Shown one piece after another: positions 28,220 to 36,905 of a DNA stretch of 64,000 bases (positions are counted from its first letter, which is position 1; each line of letters opens with the position of its first letter). The stretch lies in assembly GCA_019359175.1 (NCBI GenBank), contig JAHHHU010000002.1, positions 186,001-250,000 on the forward strand. Direction: 5' to 3'. Under the pieces are notes generated by a model. The model ran no database searches. It was not told where the DNA came from and saw only the letters and a list, made by a program, of their open reading frames with translations. A program made the position numbers and the translations under genes. This DNA comes from Phormidium tanganyikae FI6-MK23. GTDB lineage: Bacteria; Cyanobacteriota; Cyanobacteriia; Leptolyngbyales; Leptolyngbyaceae.

Positions 28220-28307
28220 CTCGATCGTAAACGAAAATTTTATTCTGATTCCTCGTCCAACTCGTGAAGTAAAATTTGGGTTAAGGGGAAACTAGCGGGA
28301 GGTCAAC

Positions 28308-28523
28308 ATGATGACTGCATTTAGCTTGGGACAATTGAATGTGTCCACATTGACCGAAACCGATATTGCAGAACTGGCAATGCGCTTAGAGCAAGATGAT
28401 TACACGGATGCGTTTGAAGGGCTGAAAGACTGGCATTTGTTGAGAGCGATCGCATTTCAACGCCCTGAACTGGTTGAACAGTATCTTTACTTACTGGATT
28501 TAGAAGCCTACGACGAATCGTGA
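28308..28523 (+). CDS. Small conserved cyanobacterial protein (DUF2555-like)
   Basis: The product is 71 aa and acidic. The run GLKDWHLLRAIAFQRPELVE and the end LDLEAYDE are what I recall for the DUF2555 family of small cyanobacterial proteins; the family name is from memory and should be treated as tentative. GGAGG at 28298-28302 with five-base spacing sets the start (ATG 28308, with a second ATG right after). Function unknown. Confidence 0.72.
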   Translation: MMTAFSLGQLNVSTLTETDIAELAMRLEQDDYTDAFEGLKDWHLLRAIAFQRPELVEQYLYLLDLEAYDES

Positions 28524-28571
28524 GATTTTTTTCGCGATCGTTCGAATCGATAGAGCCATAACTAAATCCTA

Positions 28572-29054
28572 ATGAGCGCGAAAGATCGATTTCACCAAAC
28601 GGTTAGACAAGCACTCGTTCAGGAGGGATGGAGTATTACAGATGATCCTCTTCTCGTTCGTTATGGCCCGACAAATTTGAAGGTTGGTCTGGGTGCAGAA
28701 CGAATTCTTGCTGCCCAACGTGATACTGAGCAGATTGCAGTAGAAATCAAAAGTTTTCTAGATGCCAGCGCCGTTAATGATTTTCATGCCGCGATCGGAC
28801 AATATCTCCACTATCAGTTGGGCTTCAAATACAACGGCTGGAATCGGAAACTTTATCTCGCTGTTCCGCTCGAAGTTTACAGGACAGAATGTAATAAGCT
28901 TCTGTTTCAGGACAGCATTCAAATCTTCAACGTTAAAATCTTGGTGTACCGTACCGAAACTCCAGGAATTGAGCAATGGATAAATAGGAGAGTACGCTGG
29001 AATTCTCAAGAAAGCGATCAATCACTACGACGAGTTGTATCAGCGAATGAGTGA
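28572..29054 (+). CDS. xisH: XisH family protein with frameshift-extended C-terminus
   Basis: The first 137 codons are a complete XisH (fdxN element excision controlling factor family), with the nuclease-like pattern RYGPTNLKVGLGAERILAAQ and IAVEIKSF, including the Glu-x-Lys typical of restriction-like folds. The family is about 138 aa. Here the frame runs 22 residues further through a sequence that belongs to xisI in another phase. Adding one A to the AAA run at 28982-28984 would create EQWIK followed by a stop, giving the normal length. The protein itself is likely still folded, with an abnormal tail. The pair XisH-XisI is widespread in cyanobacteria; a general function remains unproven. 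Confidence 0.8.
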   Translation: MSAKDRFHQTVRQALVQEGWSITDDPLLVRYGPTNLKVGLGAERILAAQRDTEQIAVEIKSFLDASAVNDFHAAIGQYLHYQLGFKYNGWNRKLYLAVPLEVYRTECNKLLFQDSIQIFNVKILVYRTETPGIEQWINRRVRWNSQESDQSLRRVVSANE

Positions 29055-29310
29055 CACTCAAACCGTTCAACTCATTGATGATACAGCTCATCATTATCAA
29101 ATTATTCAAACTGGCTGGGATCAACATTCTCGCAGAATCTATACGAGTCTTCACTTGTCGATTCAGAACGGCAAAATTTACATTCATAGCGACCCAACGG
29201 AAGAAGGAATCGCCAACGTGCTGACGGAGAAAGGCATCCCCAAATCGGATATTGTTCTAGAGTATCAAGCCCCTACGCTCAGACAGTACACTCCTTACGC
29301 CAAGGCTTGA
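28976..29310 (+). pseudogene. xisI: xisI with a one-base deletion after the third codon
   Basis: The region 28984-29310 encodes a XisI family protein (HYDELYQ, HHYQIIQTGW, IYTSLHLSIQNGKIYIHSD, GIPKSDIVLEYQAP). The natural start ATG at 28976 reads ATG GAT AAA and then hits TAG. One extra A in that run would give MDKIGEYAGILKKA in frame and a 111-aa product, the family length. In the given sequence translation could only begin at TTG 29035 or ATG 29047, losing about 24 residues. Both the xisH tail and the xisI start are explained by the same missing base. Confidence 0.78.
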
Positions 29311-29319
29311 CTTCCTTAA

Positions 29320-30525
29320 ATGGTACAACCAAAACGAGTTCTAATCGGGATTAGCGGCGGGATTGCAGCTTATAAGGTGTGCAATGTAGTTTCGGCATTG
29401 GCAAAAGACGGGATTGAGGTGCGGGTCATTCTTACTGATTCGGCTCAATCATTCGTTTCACCATTGACGTTTGCAACTCTCAGCCGCAATCCTGCTTATG
29501 TCGATCGTATGTTTTGGGATGCTTCAAACTCTCGTCCGCTGCATATTGAATTGGGCGAATGGGCTGATCTCTTTGTCATTGCTCCTCTAACTGCAAATAC
29601 GTTAGCAAAACTAACTTACGGGCTTGCAGATAATTTGCTCACAAATACAGTACTGGCTTCGATGTGTCCTGTGTTGTTAGCGCCTGCAATGAATACGGAT
29701 ATGTGGGAACAGCGATCGACGAAACGCAACTGGCGCGATCTATTATCTGACCCCCGTTATCATTCGGCTGATCCGAGTGCGGGAATCTTAGCCTGCGATC
29801 GCATCGGGACTGGACGTATGGCAGAACCCGAAGAATTATTGGTACATATCCGATCGCTGTTGCACACCAAGGGAAAACGAGATTTAGCCGGAAAGCACGT
29901 TCTAATCAGTGCAGGAGGAACACGCGAACATTTTGATCCGGTGCGGTTTATTGGGAATCCTTCGACTGGAAAAATGGGAATTGCGATCGCGCAAGCCGCT
30001 TTACATCGGGGCGCACAAGCAACGCTGGTTCATGCCCCAATTGACTCTCACTTACTCGCCCCGATCCGCAATGTTCGCCTCGTTCCTGTCACCAGTTCAG
30101 CAGAAATGCAACACGCGATGAGAGAAAACTTTAGCATTGCCGATTACATTGTGATGTCTGCTGCTGTTGGTGATGTACGGACTGAGCTCTATAGTGATTC
30201 CAAACTTCCAAAAGATCAGTTACCGAAGTTTTTGGATCTTGTTTCAATTCCTGATATTGTTGCTGAACTGTCAACGTTGAAGAAACCGCATCAAACTTTG
30301 ATCGGGTTTGCAGCGCAGACTGGGGATTATGTTACACCTGCGATCGACAAACTGAAGCGAAAAAACTTAGATGCGATCGTTGCAAATCCCGTCGATCAAC
30401 CGAATAGTGGATTTGGCAGCGATACGAATCAAGCCGTTTTTATCGATCGTTCCGGTCGTCAACTTAGCATCCCACAATGCCACAAATTAGAACTTGCTCA
30501 CCAACTCTTTGACTTTCTAAGTTAG
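29320..30525 (+). CDS. coaBC: Bifunctional phosphopantothenoylcysteine decarboxylase / phosphopantothenate-cysteine ligase
   Basis: The product is 401 aa. The N-terminal flavoprotein CoaC half begins RVLIGISGGIAAYK and contains the active-site PAMNTDMW, preceded by the His in RPLHIELGEWAD. The C-terminal CoaB half has HVLISAGGTREHFDPVRFI, NPSTGKMG and GFAAQT. It converts phosphopantothenate and cysteine to 4'-phosphopantetheine in coenzyme A synthesis; coaD, the next step, is about 10 kb away. It begins nine bases after xisI stops and overlaps the convergent small gene by nine bases. Confidence 0.95.
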   Translation: MVQPKRVLIGISGGIAAYKVCNVVSALAKDGIEVRVILTDSAQSFVSPLTFATLSRNPAYVDRMFWDASNSRPLHIELGEWADLFVIAPLTANTLAKLTYGLADNLLTNTVLASMCPVLLAPAMNTDMWEQRSTKRNWRDLLSDPRYHSADPSAGILACDRIGTGRMAEPEELLVHIRSLLHTKGKRDLAGKHVLISAGGTREHFDPVRFIGNPSTGKMGIAIAQAALHRGAQATLVHAPIDSHLLAPIRNVRLVPVTSSAEMQHAMRENFSIADYIVMSAAVGDVRTELYSDSKLPKDQLPKFLDLVSIPDIVAELSTLKKPHQTLIGFAAQTGDYVTPAIDKLKRKNLDAIVANPVDQPNSGFGSDTNQAVFIDRSGRQLSIPQCHKLELAHQLFDFLS

Positions 30526-30795
30526 TTCTTTCCAGTCTGGGCAGTCCGATCCCTCCCAGCCAAACGGATGAAATCCACAGATCAGCGGTGCGCGTTGTTC
30601 TCGGCTGTATCCATACGCAACCCCATGATAATTTGCACAACCACGACACGCTTTTGGGCGGGACGGTTCAACTTCGCTAAAGCCTTGCTGCGATCGTAGA
30701 ATCTGCTGATTGCTCTGCTGGCGATGCCAATTCACATAATCAGCCTTACGCAACAAATAATCGATTCGTCGAATCGGGGGTCTAGCTGCATCCAT
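30517..30795 (-). CDS. Small Cys-containing conserved protein, unknown function
   Basis: From the ATG at 30795 the product is 92 aa; five extra residues upstream start with a less likely codon. Four Cys occur as CRGC, then ICGFHPFGWEG, then DCPDW, spaced in a way that could hold a metal or cluster. It overlaps the end of coaBC on the opposite strand by nine bases. I do not recognise a characterised family. Its coding nature is supported by the ordered Cys/Trp/His-rich tail. Confidence 0.62.
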   Translation of the reverse strand: MDAARPPIRRIDYLLRKADYVNWHRQQSNQQILRSQQGFSEVEPSRPKACRGCANYHGVAYGYSREQRAPLICGFHPFGWEGSDCPDWKELT

Positions 30796-30914
30796 TGATT
30801 TAGGTTCCAAAGAAAGGACAGCGTAGCAAAGTTTTATTCTGTTCCGAATGTTGATAGATTACTTGGATTTCGCCTGATCGCTCCTCACCCCTACGTCTAA
30901 TTTTTAGCATCCGT

Positions 30915-32885
30915 TTAGGCAGACATTTGCCACACTTTGATAGTGTTATCGGAACTGCCGCTCGCAAACCACTTGCCATCTGCACTGATTGCGATCGCAT
31001 TGACGGCACTAGAATGTTCGCTCAAGGTGCAAATTAATTCTCCTGCACTGAGGTTCCAAAGTTTGATCGTTTTGTCATTACTCCCGCTAATTAAGGTTTT
31101 GCCGTCGGGACTAATCGCGATCGAGTTCACAATATCGGAATGCCCGTTCAGAATTTTTAGGAGTTCTCCAGTGTCCGGTTGCCAAATTCGGATCGTTTTA
31201 TCTTTGCTTGCACTGATTAACCGATCGCCTTGGGGACTAATCGCGATCGACAACACTGAATTTTGATGTCCGCTCAATGTCCTGATTTGCCGACCTGTGA
31301 CCAGATTCCAGAGTTTGATCAGATTGTTGAGTCCACCGCTTGCGAGAACTTGACCGTTTGGACTAATTGCAACCGTTTTCACCATTCCAGACAATCCCGT
31401 AAAACTGTGAATTGCTTCCCCAGTGGTGAGTTGCCAAACTCCGATCGTGCGATCTTCGCTGCCGCTGACAAAAAAAGTTCCATCTGGACTAACAGCGATC
31501 GAATTGACATCTCGACTATGACCATTTAGCGATCGGAGCAATTCACCACTAGGTAAGCGCCAAATCTTAATCGAGTCATCGTCGCTAGCACTAATCAGTC
31601 TCCGCCCATCGGGGCTGAATGCTAGCGAATTAACTGCGTTTTTATGTCCGATCAATGTTCCTAAGCGATCGCCTGTGTTCAAATCCCAAATCAAAATGCG
31701 ATCGTCTAAACTGCCGCTTGCTAACGTGCAACGATCGGGACTAATCGCAACTGAGATCACCCAAGCGCTGTGACCGAAGGTGTAAAGACATTTTCGCGGC
31801 TGGGCGCTTTTTCGCGGCGATCGAGAGGCGCTCACCGGGACTGAAGGCGGAGGGGGCGGTGCAGAAATTCTAGGTTTCGATGGACGAGGTTCCAAAGGCG
31901 GCTCAGTCGTGGGAAATGGCATCGAAAAGTGAGCGCCTTTGCCGTTTGTGGATGCGAGGCTTTTAGCAGGAGCGCCGATCGCAGGCGTGGACAGTGCCAT
32001 CCTCAAATCGTGCATCACTTCATCGGCAGTTTGATAGCGTTCGCTGACTAGATCCTTGAGCATTCGATCGAGAATTTCCCCGATCCTCTCGCTGATTCCG
32101 CCGCCTCGGAGTTCTAGCTGTTCGCGCCAGAGCCATCGACCAGAGAGCGGATCGTAGAGATCTTCGGGTCTAATCTGCGTGAGTAAGTACAAACAAGTTG
32201 CACCCAAACTATACAAATCGCTGGCGGGATAAGCTTTACCGTTTCGCAGTTGTTCAACAGGCGCGTAGCCTTCTGTACCAATCTTGGTTCCCGGTTGTAC
32301 AGAATTGGTTTCAGAGAGAACTTTAGCAATGCCGAAATCGATTAGAACCAATCGCCCATCTAGCTTACGGCGAATAATATTAGCGGGTGTGATATCGCGG
32401 TGAATTACATGACGATCGTGAACAAATTTCAGAATCGGCAACAGACGCACTAATACTTCTCGAATCTTCTGTTCGCTAAATGCTCCCTGTTGCGCCAATT
32501 CTTGCCCCAGGGTCGAACCTTCGATAAATTGCTGGACTAAATAGAGCCGTTGTTCCTGCTCAAAATAAGCGAGCAGTGCGGGAATGTGCGGATGTTCGCC
32601 CAGTTCGTGCAGTCGTACTGCCTCTTGTTCAAACAGTTGAACGGCTTTATCGAGTGCCTTTGTGCCTTTAAGCTGGGGCAAAAATTGCTTAATCACGCAG
32701 CGAGTTCCTAATCGATCTTCGTCGATCGCCAGAAACGTTTTACCAAATCCTCCTTGTCCCAAAGGTTGCACAATTCGATATCGTCCTCTGAGTTTTGCTA
32801 TCAGCTTTGTGCCGCAAGATTGGCAAAATTCGAGATCGTCGGGATTATGCGGTTGAGGGCAATCAGGATTAATACAGTAGGTCAT
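30915..32885 (-). CDS. Serine/threonine protein kinase with N-terminal zinc ribbon and WD40 propeller
   Basis: The product is 656 aa. It opens with a zinc-ribbon-like CINPDCPQ and FCQSCGTKL (Cys pairs). The kinase domain spans about 35-295: P-loop LGQGGFGKT, Lys in CVIKQF, HRDITPANI, DFGIAK and EGYAPVEQ. A Pro/Ser-rich linker (about 310-365) precedes seven WD40 repeats (about 370-656) with recurring SPDG, SGSLDD and IKIW-type blades. No transmembrane segment is present, so it is probably cytoplasmic or scaffold-associated. This kinase-WD40 architecture is typical of filamentous cyanobacteria. HRDIT replaces the usual HRDIK/HRDLK. Targets are unknown. Confidence 0.92.
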   Translation of the reverse strand: MTYCINPDCPQPHNPDDLEFCQSCGTKLIAKLRGRYRIVQPLGQGGFGKTFLAIDEDRLGTRCVIKQFLPQLKGTKALDKAVQLFEQEAVRLHELGEHPHIPALLAYFEQEQRLYLVQQFIEGSTLGQELAQQGAFSEQKIREVLVRLLPILKFVHDRHVIHRDITPANIIRRKLDGRLVLIDFGIAKVLSETNSVQPGTKIGTEGYAPVEQLRNGKAYPASDLYSLGATCLYLLTQIRPEDLYDPLSGRWLWREQLELRGGGISERIGEILDRMLKDLVSERYQTADEVMHDLRMALSTPAIGAPAKSLASTNGKGAHFSMPFPTTEPPLEPRPSKPRISAPPPPPSVPVSASRSPRKSAQPRKCLYTFGHSAWVISVAISPDRCTLASGSLDDRILIWDLNTGDRLGTLIGHKNAVNSLAFSPDGRRLISASDDDSIKIWRLPSGELLRSLNGHSRDVNSIAVSPDGTFFVSGSEDRTIGVWQLTTGEAIHSFTGLSGMVKTVAISPNGQVLASGGLNNLIKLWNLVTGRQIRTLSGHQNSVLSIAISPQGDRLISASKDKTIRIWQPDTGELLKILNGHSDIVNSIAISPDGKTLISGSNDKTIKLWNLSAGELICTLSEHSSAVNAIAISADGKWFASGSSDNTIKVWQMSA

Positions 32886-32952
32886 ACTCAGAGGAAGCGC
32901 GATCGTCTTTCTTAGGTTGATCTTTTTTGTTGAATTTTGAACATTAGCGAAA

Positions 32953-33210
32953 ATGTCTGATTTTATTACTGTGACAGTAAAGTTGTTTGCGGCATATCAA
33001 GATGCTTATGGAGCATCGGAAATCGCGTTAGAACTGCCCGAAGGCGCAACGGTCGAACAAGTATGCGATCGCATTTTGCGCGATCGTCCTCAACTTGTGC
33101 CGCTGAAATCGATTACTCAATTTGGCGTAAATTTGGAATTTGTTTCACCGGATACGATCGTTAAAAATGGTGATGAAATCGTTCTAATCCCGCCTGTGAG
33201 CGGCGGTTGA
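32953..33210 (+). CDS. MoaD/ThiS family sulfur-carrier protein
   Basis: The product is 85 aa with a beta-grasp ubiquitin-like pattern: VTVKLFAAYQDAYGASEIAL, then LPEGATVEQVCDRI and the end GDEIVLIPPVSGG. The terminal Gly-Gly is the site adenylated and thiocarboxylated by a MoeB/ThiF-like enzyme. It may be MoaD for molybdopterin synthase, but it lies before thrC, with a second family member after it, so a role in another sulfur transfer is possible. It is divergent from the kinase gene. Confidence 0.83.
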   Translation: MSDFITVTVKLFAAYQDAYGASEIALELPEGATVEQVCDRILRDRPQLVPLKSITQFGVNLEFVSPDTIVKNGDEIVLIPPVSGG

Positions 33211-33212
33211 GC

Positions 33213-33240
33213 AATCCCGATAAAAAAAGTCGGGATTATT
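33213..33240 (+). terminator. Hairpin after the first sulfur-carrier gene
   Basis: Arms AATCCCGA and TCGGGATT are exact complements with a nine-base A-rich loop, placed three bases after the stop codon. The T-run is short, so it may be a weak terminator or attenuator before thrC. Confidence 0.55.
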
Positions 33241-33324
33241 TGACTCCGTATTTTCCGCGTGTTACGATTTCAAACGAAATCACAGTCAAACGACCAAAAG
33301 CCTGCACACAGGGAGTTTCGAGAG

Positions 33325-34626
33325 ATGACCGCCACCTATTCCAAAACCCGTTCCAGCCAATCTGCTTTTGAAGCGCTCAAGTGCAAAGAGTGCGGAGCAG
33401 AATACGAACCGAAAGCGACCCATGTGTGTGAGTTGTGTTTTGGGCCGTTGGAGGTGAAATACGACTATGATTGGCTCCGCAAAACAGTCACACGCGAAAC
33501 GATTCAAGCCGGCCCGAACTCGATTTGGCGGTATCGTCCGTTCCTGCCCGTGGAAACCGACAATGTGATCGATGTCGGAACTGGAATGACTCCTTTGTTG
33601 CAAGCGAATCGTTTGGCGCGTCGGTTGGGTCTGAAAAAGCTCTACATCAAAAACGATGCGGTGAATATGCCGACTCTGAGCTTCAAGGATCGTGTGGTTT
33701 CAGTCGCACTCAGCCGCGCTCGTGAATTGGGCTTCACCACGGTTTCTTGTGCGAGTACTGGAAATTTGGCAAATTCGACCGCAGCGATCGCGGCTCATGC
33801 AGGCTTAGATTGCTGTGTGTTCATTCCCTCCGACCTCGAAGCAGGCAAAGTTCTCGGAACCTTAATCTACAATCCGACCGTGATGGCAGTTCACGGAAAC
33901 TACGACCAAGTGAATCGCCTTTGTTCTGAAGTAGCGAACACCCACGGATGGGGCTTTGTGAACATCAACCTGCGTCCTTACTATTCGGAAGGCTCAAAAA
34001 CCTTGGGCTACGAAGTGATCGAGCAACTTGGATGGCAATTACCGGATCACATTGTTGCTCCGTTGGCATCGGGTTCACTGTTCACCAAAATCTACAAAGG
34101 TTTCAAAGAATTTGTGGAAGTCGGACTAGTTGATGAAAAAGCAGTTCGATTCAGCGGTGCACAAGCCGAAGGATGTTCGCCGATCGCGAAAGCCTTCCAA
34201 GAAGGTCGCGACTTTATCTCCCCTGTAAAACCCAACACGATCGCGAAATCGATTGCGATCGGAAATCCAGCAGATGGCGTTTATGCAGTTGATATCGCTC
34301 GGAAAACCAACGGCAACATCGAATCTGTGAACGACGCTGAAATCATTGACGGTATCAAACTACTCGCGGAAACCGAAGGTATCTTTACTGAAACCGCAGG
34401 CGGAACCACGATCGCAGTTCTGAAAAAACTGGTCGAAGCAGGCAAAATCAATCCAGACGAAACCACGGTTGTTTACATCACCGGAAACGGATTGAAGACT
34501 CAAGAAGCGGTTCAAGGCGATGTTGGCGAACCGTTCACGATCGAACCGAAACTCGACAGCTTCGAGCGTGCTTTAGAAAGATCCAGAACGCTCGATCGCT
34601 TAGAGTGGCAACAAGTTTTGGTTTAA
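33325..34626 (+). CDS. thrC: Threonine synthase
   Basis: From the ATG at 33325 the product is 433 aa; a GTG 66 bases upstream in frame is less likely. The N-terminal zinc-ribbon-like part has CKECGAEY and CELCFGPLEV. The PLP-dependent core has the Lys in TLSFKDRVVSVAL, the phosphate-binding SCASTGNLANSTAA and the Gly-rich ETAGGTTIAVLKK. It converts O-phosphohomoserine to threonine. It is flanked by two sulfur-carrier genes on the same strand; the downstream one starts 33 bases later, suggesting one transcript. Confidence 0.95.
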   Translation: MTATYSKTRSSQSAFEALKCKECGAEYEPKATHVCELCFGPLEVKYDYDWLRKTVTRETIQAGPNSIWRYRPFLPVETDNVIDVGTGMTPLLQANRLARRLGLKKLYIKNDAVNMPTLSFKDRVVSVALSRARELGFTTVSCASTGNLANSTAAIAAHAGLDCCVFIPSDLEAGKVLGTLIYNPTVMAVHGNYDQVNRLCSEVANTHGWGFVNINLRPYYSEGSKTLGYEVIEQLGWQLPDHIVAPLASGSLFTKIYKGFKEFVEVGLVDEKAVRFSGAQAEGCSPIAKAFQEGRDFISPVKPNTIAKSIAIGNPADGVYAVDIARKTNGNIESVNDAEIIDGIKLLAETEGIFTETAGGTTIAVLKKLVEAGKINPDETTVVYITGNGLKTQEAVQGDVGEPFTIEPKLDSFERALERSRTLDRLEWQQVLV

Positions 34627-34659
34627 TGTTTTAGTCATCTCCACACTGTCACTAAGGTT

Positions 34660-34935
34660 ATGTCTGTCAAAGTTCTAATTCCAACCCCCCTGCAAAAGCT
34701 CACGAATGACCAAGCCACTGTTGAATGCAGTGGTGAAACGATCGGGGCATTGTTAGAGTCGCTTGAGTCTAGCTGTCCGGGTATCAAAGCGCGTTTGTGT
34801 GATGAACAAGGAAAGCTGCGTCGCTTCGTGAATTTCTATGTGAACAGCGAAGACATTCGCTTTCTCGACAACGAGAACACTCCGCTAAAAGATGGCGATG
34901 AAGTGAGCATCATTCCTGCGATCGCAGGCGGTTGA
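34660..34935 (+). CDS. MoaD/ThiS/CysO-like sulfur-carrier protein
   Basis: The product is 91 aa, ubiquitin-like: [47 protein letters not shown] and [13 protein letters not shown]. The Gly-Gly end is the thiocarboxylation site. The internal NFYVNxxDIRFL and DGDEVSI pattern resembles the branch that includes mycobacterial CysO, used for cysteine synthesis. It follows thrC by 33 bases and ends at a strong terminator. Whether it serves cysteine, thiamine or molybdopterin synthesis is not decidable here. Confidence 0.83.
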   Translation: MSVKVLIPTPLQKLTNDQATVECSGETIGALLESLESSCPGIKARLCDEQGKLRRFVNFYVNSEDIRFLDNENTPLKDGDEVSIIPAIAGG

Positions 34936-34951
34936 TCTTTCATGCGAAAAG

Positions 34952-34994
34952 AAATGTGGGGCGATCGAGTTAATCGATCGCCCCACATTTTTTT
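34952..34994. terminator. Long bidirectional terminator hairpin
   Basis: Seventeen-base exact arms starting AAATGTGGGGCGATCGA around a five-base loop, with A-rich left and T-rich right flanks. It serves the thrC-side transcript and the convergent hydroxylase gene. Confidence 0.88.
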
Positions 34995-35001
34995 ACCTAC
35001 C

Positions 35002-35499
35002 TCACCACCATCGCAGCTCCAAATAATTTCGATCGGGCTGACTCAATTCTTGCTCAGTCAACCATTCCACGGGCTTGTACGTTCCGAACACATGATCCCA
35101 CCAGTCCACCGCCAGCCCGAAATTGTGATGCCACATTCCATACTTGTGATGCACATAGTGAACAGGCATCTTCATCCAAAAACACTTCGTCGGATTTTCA
35201 TGCTGGAGCTGATGAGCGTAGGACGAAAACGCCGCATAAGCCAAACCGCCTAAGAACCAGCCCAATCCCGCCTCGATCGACACGAAGAACAACAATCCCA
35301 TGATCAACACTGTGCCTTTGAGATAGTCAAAAAACTCCCACAGCACGCCTTGCCCCTCATTGCGACGATGATGATCGCGATGCCGTTCGCCCAGCTTGTA
35401 CGGCTTGTGCATTAATCGATGTACCCAATACTCCACCAGGCTCGCGAGCACGAACGCGATCGCAAAACACACCACCCCAACGCCAATTCTTCCGATCAC
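35002..35499 (-). CDS. Fatty acid hydroxylase / sterol desaturase superfamily membrane protein
   Basis: The product is 165 aa. Three hydrophobic segments are seen, with His-box motifs for a di-iron centre: WVHRLMH, ERHRDHHRR, HQLQHE, HYVHHKYG and WHHNF. These match the family that includes sterol desaturases, carotene hydroxylases (CrtZ/BKT-like) and fatty-acid hydroxylases. The substrate cannot be read from sequence. It is a single-gene unit convergent with the thrC cluster. Confidence 0.82.
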   Translation of the reverse strand: MIGRIGVGVVCFAIAFVLASLVEYWVHRLMHKPYKLGERHRDHHRRNEGQGVLWEFFDYLKGTVLIMGLLFFVSIEAGLGWFLGGLAYAAFSSYAHQLQHENPTKCFWMKMPVHYVHHKYGMWHHNFGLAVDWWDHVFGTYKPVEWLTEQELSQPDRNYLELRWW

Positions 35500-35535
35500 G
35501 AGACGCTTCTCCTTGCCTCACAACACTGCTATTGT

Positions 35536-35576
35536 GCCGAACAAAGTCGGAGGATGTCAAAATCCAACAGTAGAAT
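35536..35576 (+). repeat. 41-base direct repeat, copy 1
   Basis: This segment (starts GCCGAACAAAGT, ends CAACAGTAGAAT) recurs at 36906-36946 with two mismatches in 41. It lies between the hydroxylase and acyltransferase genes. It ends in TAGAAT, close to a -10 consensus, so it may carry a promoter. Confidence 0.8.
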
Positions 35577-35680
35577 ACCAAATCTGATCGCGTGAACCTG
35601 ATCTTAGGCTGTACTTAGAGCAGCATGGTGCTGAGGGTACGATCTTGGTAAAATCGGTCGAAGCTGTTTGTTGCCGATGT

Positions 35681-36886
35681 ATGATCGCTGATTGTGACTC
35701 TACTTCCTCCAATCGGGTGGATGCACTGCTTTCTCTACGTGGTGTAGCGTGTCTGATGGTGATTTTGGCACATTGCCGCGTGCCCAACGACTCGATCGTC
35801 TTCTCGATCGCGAATCGATCGATCAATCTGACGTGGATGTTCCTTCCCTACGGTGCAATCTCCGTGTGGATTTTCTTTGCGCTTTCCGGCTATCTCATGG
35901 GCAAAGCTTTCTATAGCGGGCGCTACCGTTATTCTCACAGAGGAGTCCTTCAGTTTTGGCGCAACCGGGCAGTGCGGATTATTCCGCTATACGCATTCGT
36001 GGTCGGCTTCGAGGCACTTTTCATGCATCCTGAAGTGCTGCGACTTGAGAACTGGTACGTTCTAGGTCGCATCTTCACGTTTACCTATCAAAACTTTATC
36101 TCAGCGATTGGATTTAATCCAACCCTGTGGTCGCTCTCGGTCGAGGTGCAGTTTTACTTACTGGTGCCACTAATTTACGGGATCGTGCGATCGCTGACGA
36201 CTTTGCGTGCCATCGTGAGTGTGATCGCACTTTCGCTCTGGGTTGTGTTTCTGATTAAGCTTAACGTCTGGAACACGGGTTATCCAGCAATTATCTCTAG
36301 CGAGTCGTACCCGGCGATCCACTGGTACATGACGCTTTGGTGCAGTTTGGACATCTTCTTGCTCGGCTTTTTGCTTAATCCACTGCTGAAACGACTGTGG
36401 GCAATTAAGCTGCCGCTGTCTATATCGTCTGCAATCTTTAAGGCAGCGGCAGTGATGCTGGTCGCAGCGGTCTGCTTATTGGGAGCGCACATAGCTTACT
36501 ACCACGCGATTCCTATGCAGACCGATCCGATGGACGCTGTGAGGATGAACATCTTCGGACTCCAGCCTTTAACGGCTGCTGTGACCAGTGTGTTTATTCT
36601 CGCTTTTGAATGGAGTCCGTCTAGCTCCCGTCCTCGGTTGTCACGAGGTGCAATCTCGCAAAATCCGCTGCGGGTGCTTGAAGTACTCGGCAACTTGTCT
36701 TATGGGCTGTATCTATGGCACTACCTGATTTTGCGCTGGATTCAGCCGTTGATTGCAGCACCCACTGAACTTCAAGCCTTTGTCACTCGATTTATGGCTG
36801 TGCTAGTGCTGTCTCTCATCGCCTCAACTGCAACGTATTACTGGATTGAACTACCTGCCGCCAAGTGGAAACAGTGGTATGGCTAA
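35681..36886 (+). CDS. Acyltransferase 3 family membrane protein (OafA/YrhL-like)
   Basis: From the ATG at 35681 the product is 401 aa; a TTG 36 bases upstream is a less likely start. About ten hydrophobic segments are seen. The N-terminal LLSLRGVACLMVILAHC carries the RG and His typical of the family, and FALSGYLMG and FWRNRAVRIIPLY match the second and third conserved blocks. Such proteins transfer acetyl or other acyl groups to surface polysaccharides. The gene sits exactly between two copies of a 41-base repeat, suggesting acquisition by insertion or duplication. Confidence 0.88.
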   Translation: MIADCDSTSSNRVDALLSLRGVACLMVILAHCRVPNDSIVFSIANRSINLTWMFLPYGAISVWIFFALSGYLMGKAFYSGRYRYSHRGVLQFWRNRAVRIIPLYAFVVGFEALFMHPEVLRLENWYVLGRIFTFTYQNFISAIGFNPTLWSLSVEVQFYLLVPLIYGIVRSLTTLRAIVSVIALSLWVVFLIKLNVWNTGYPAIISSESYPAIHWYMTLWCSLDIFLLGFLLNPLLKRLWAIKLPLSISSAIFKAAAVMLVAAVCLLGAHIAYYHAIPMQTDPMDAVRMNIFGLQPLTAAVTSVFILAFEWSPSSSRPRLSRGAISQNPLRVLEVLGNLSYGLYLWHYLILRWIQPLIAAPTELQAFVTRFMAVLVLSLIASTATYYWIELPAAKWKQWYG

Positions 36887-36905
36887 CTATTAACGTTGCG
36901 ATCGC

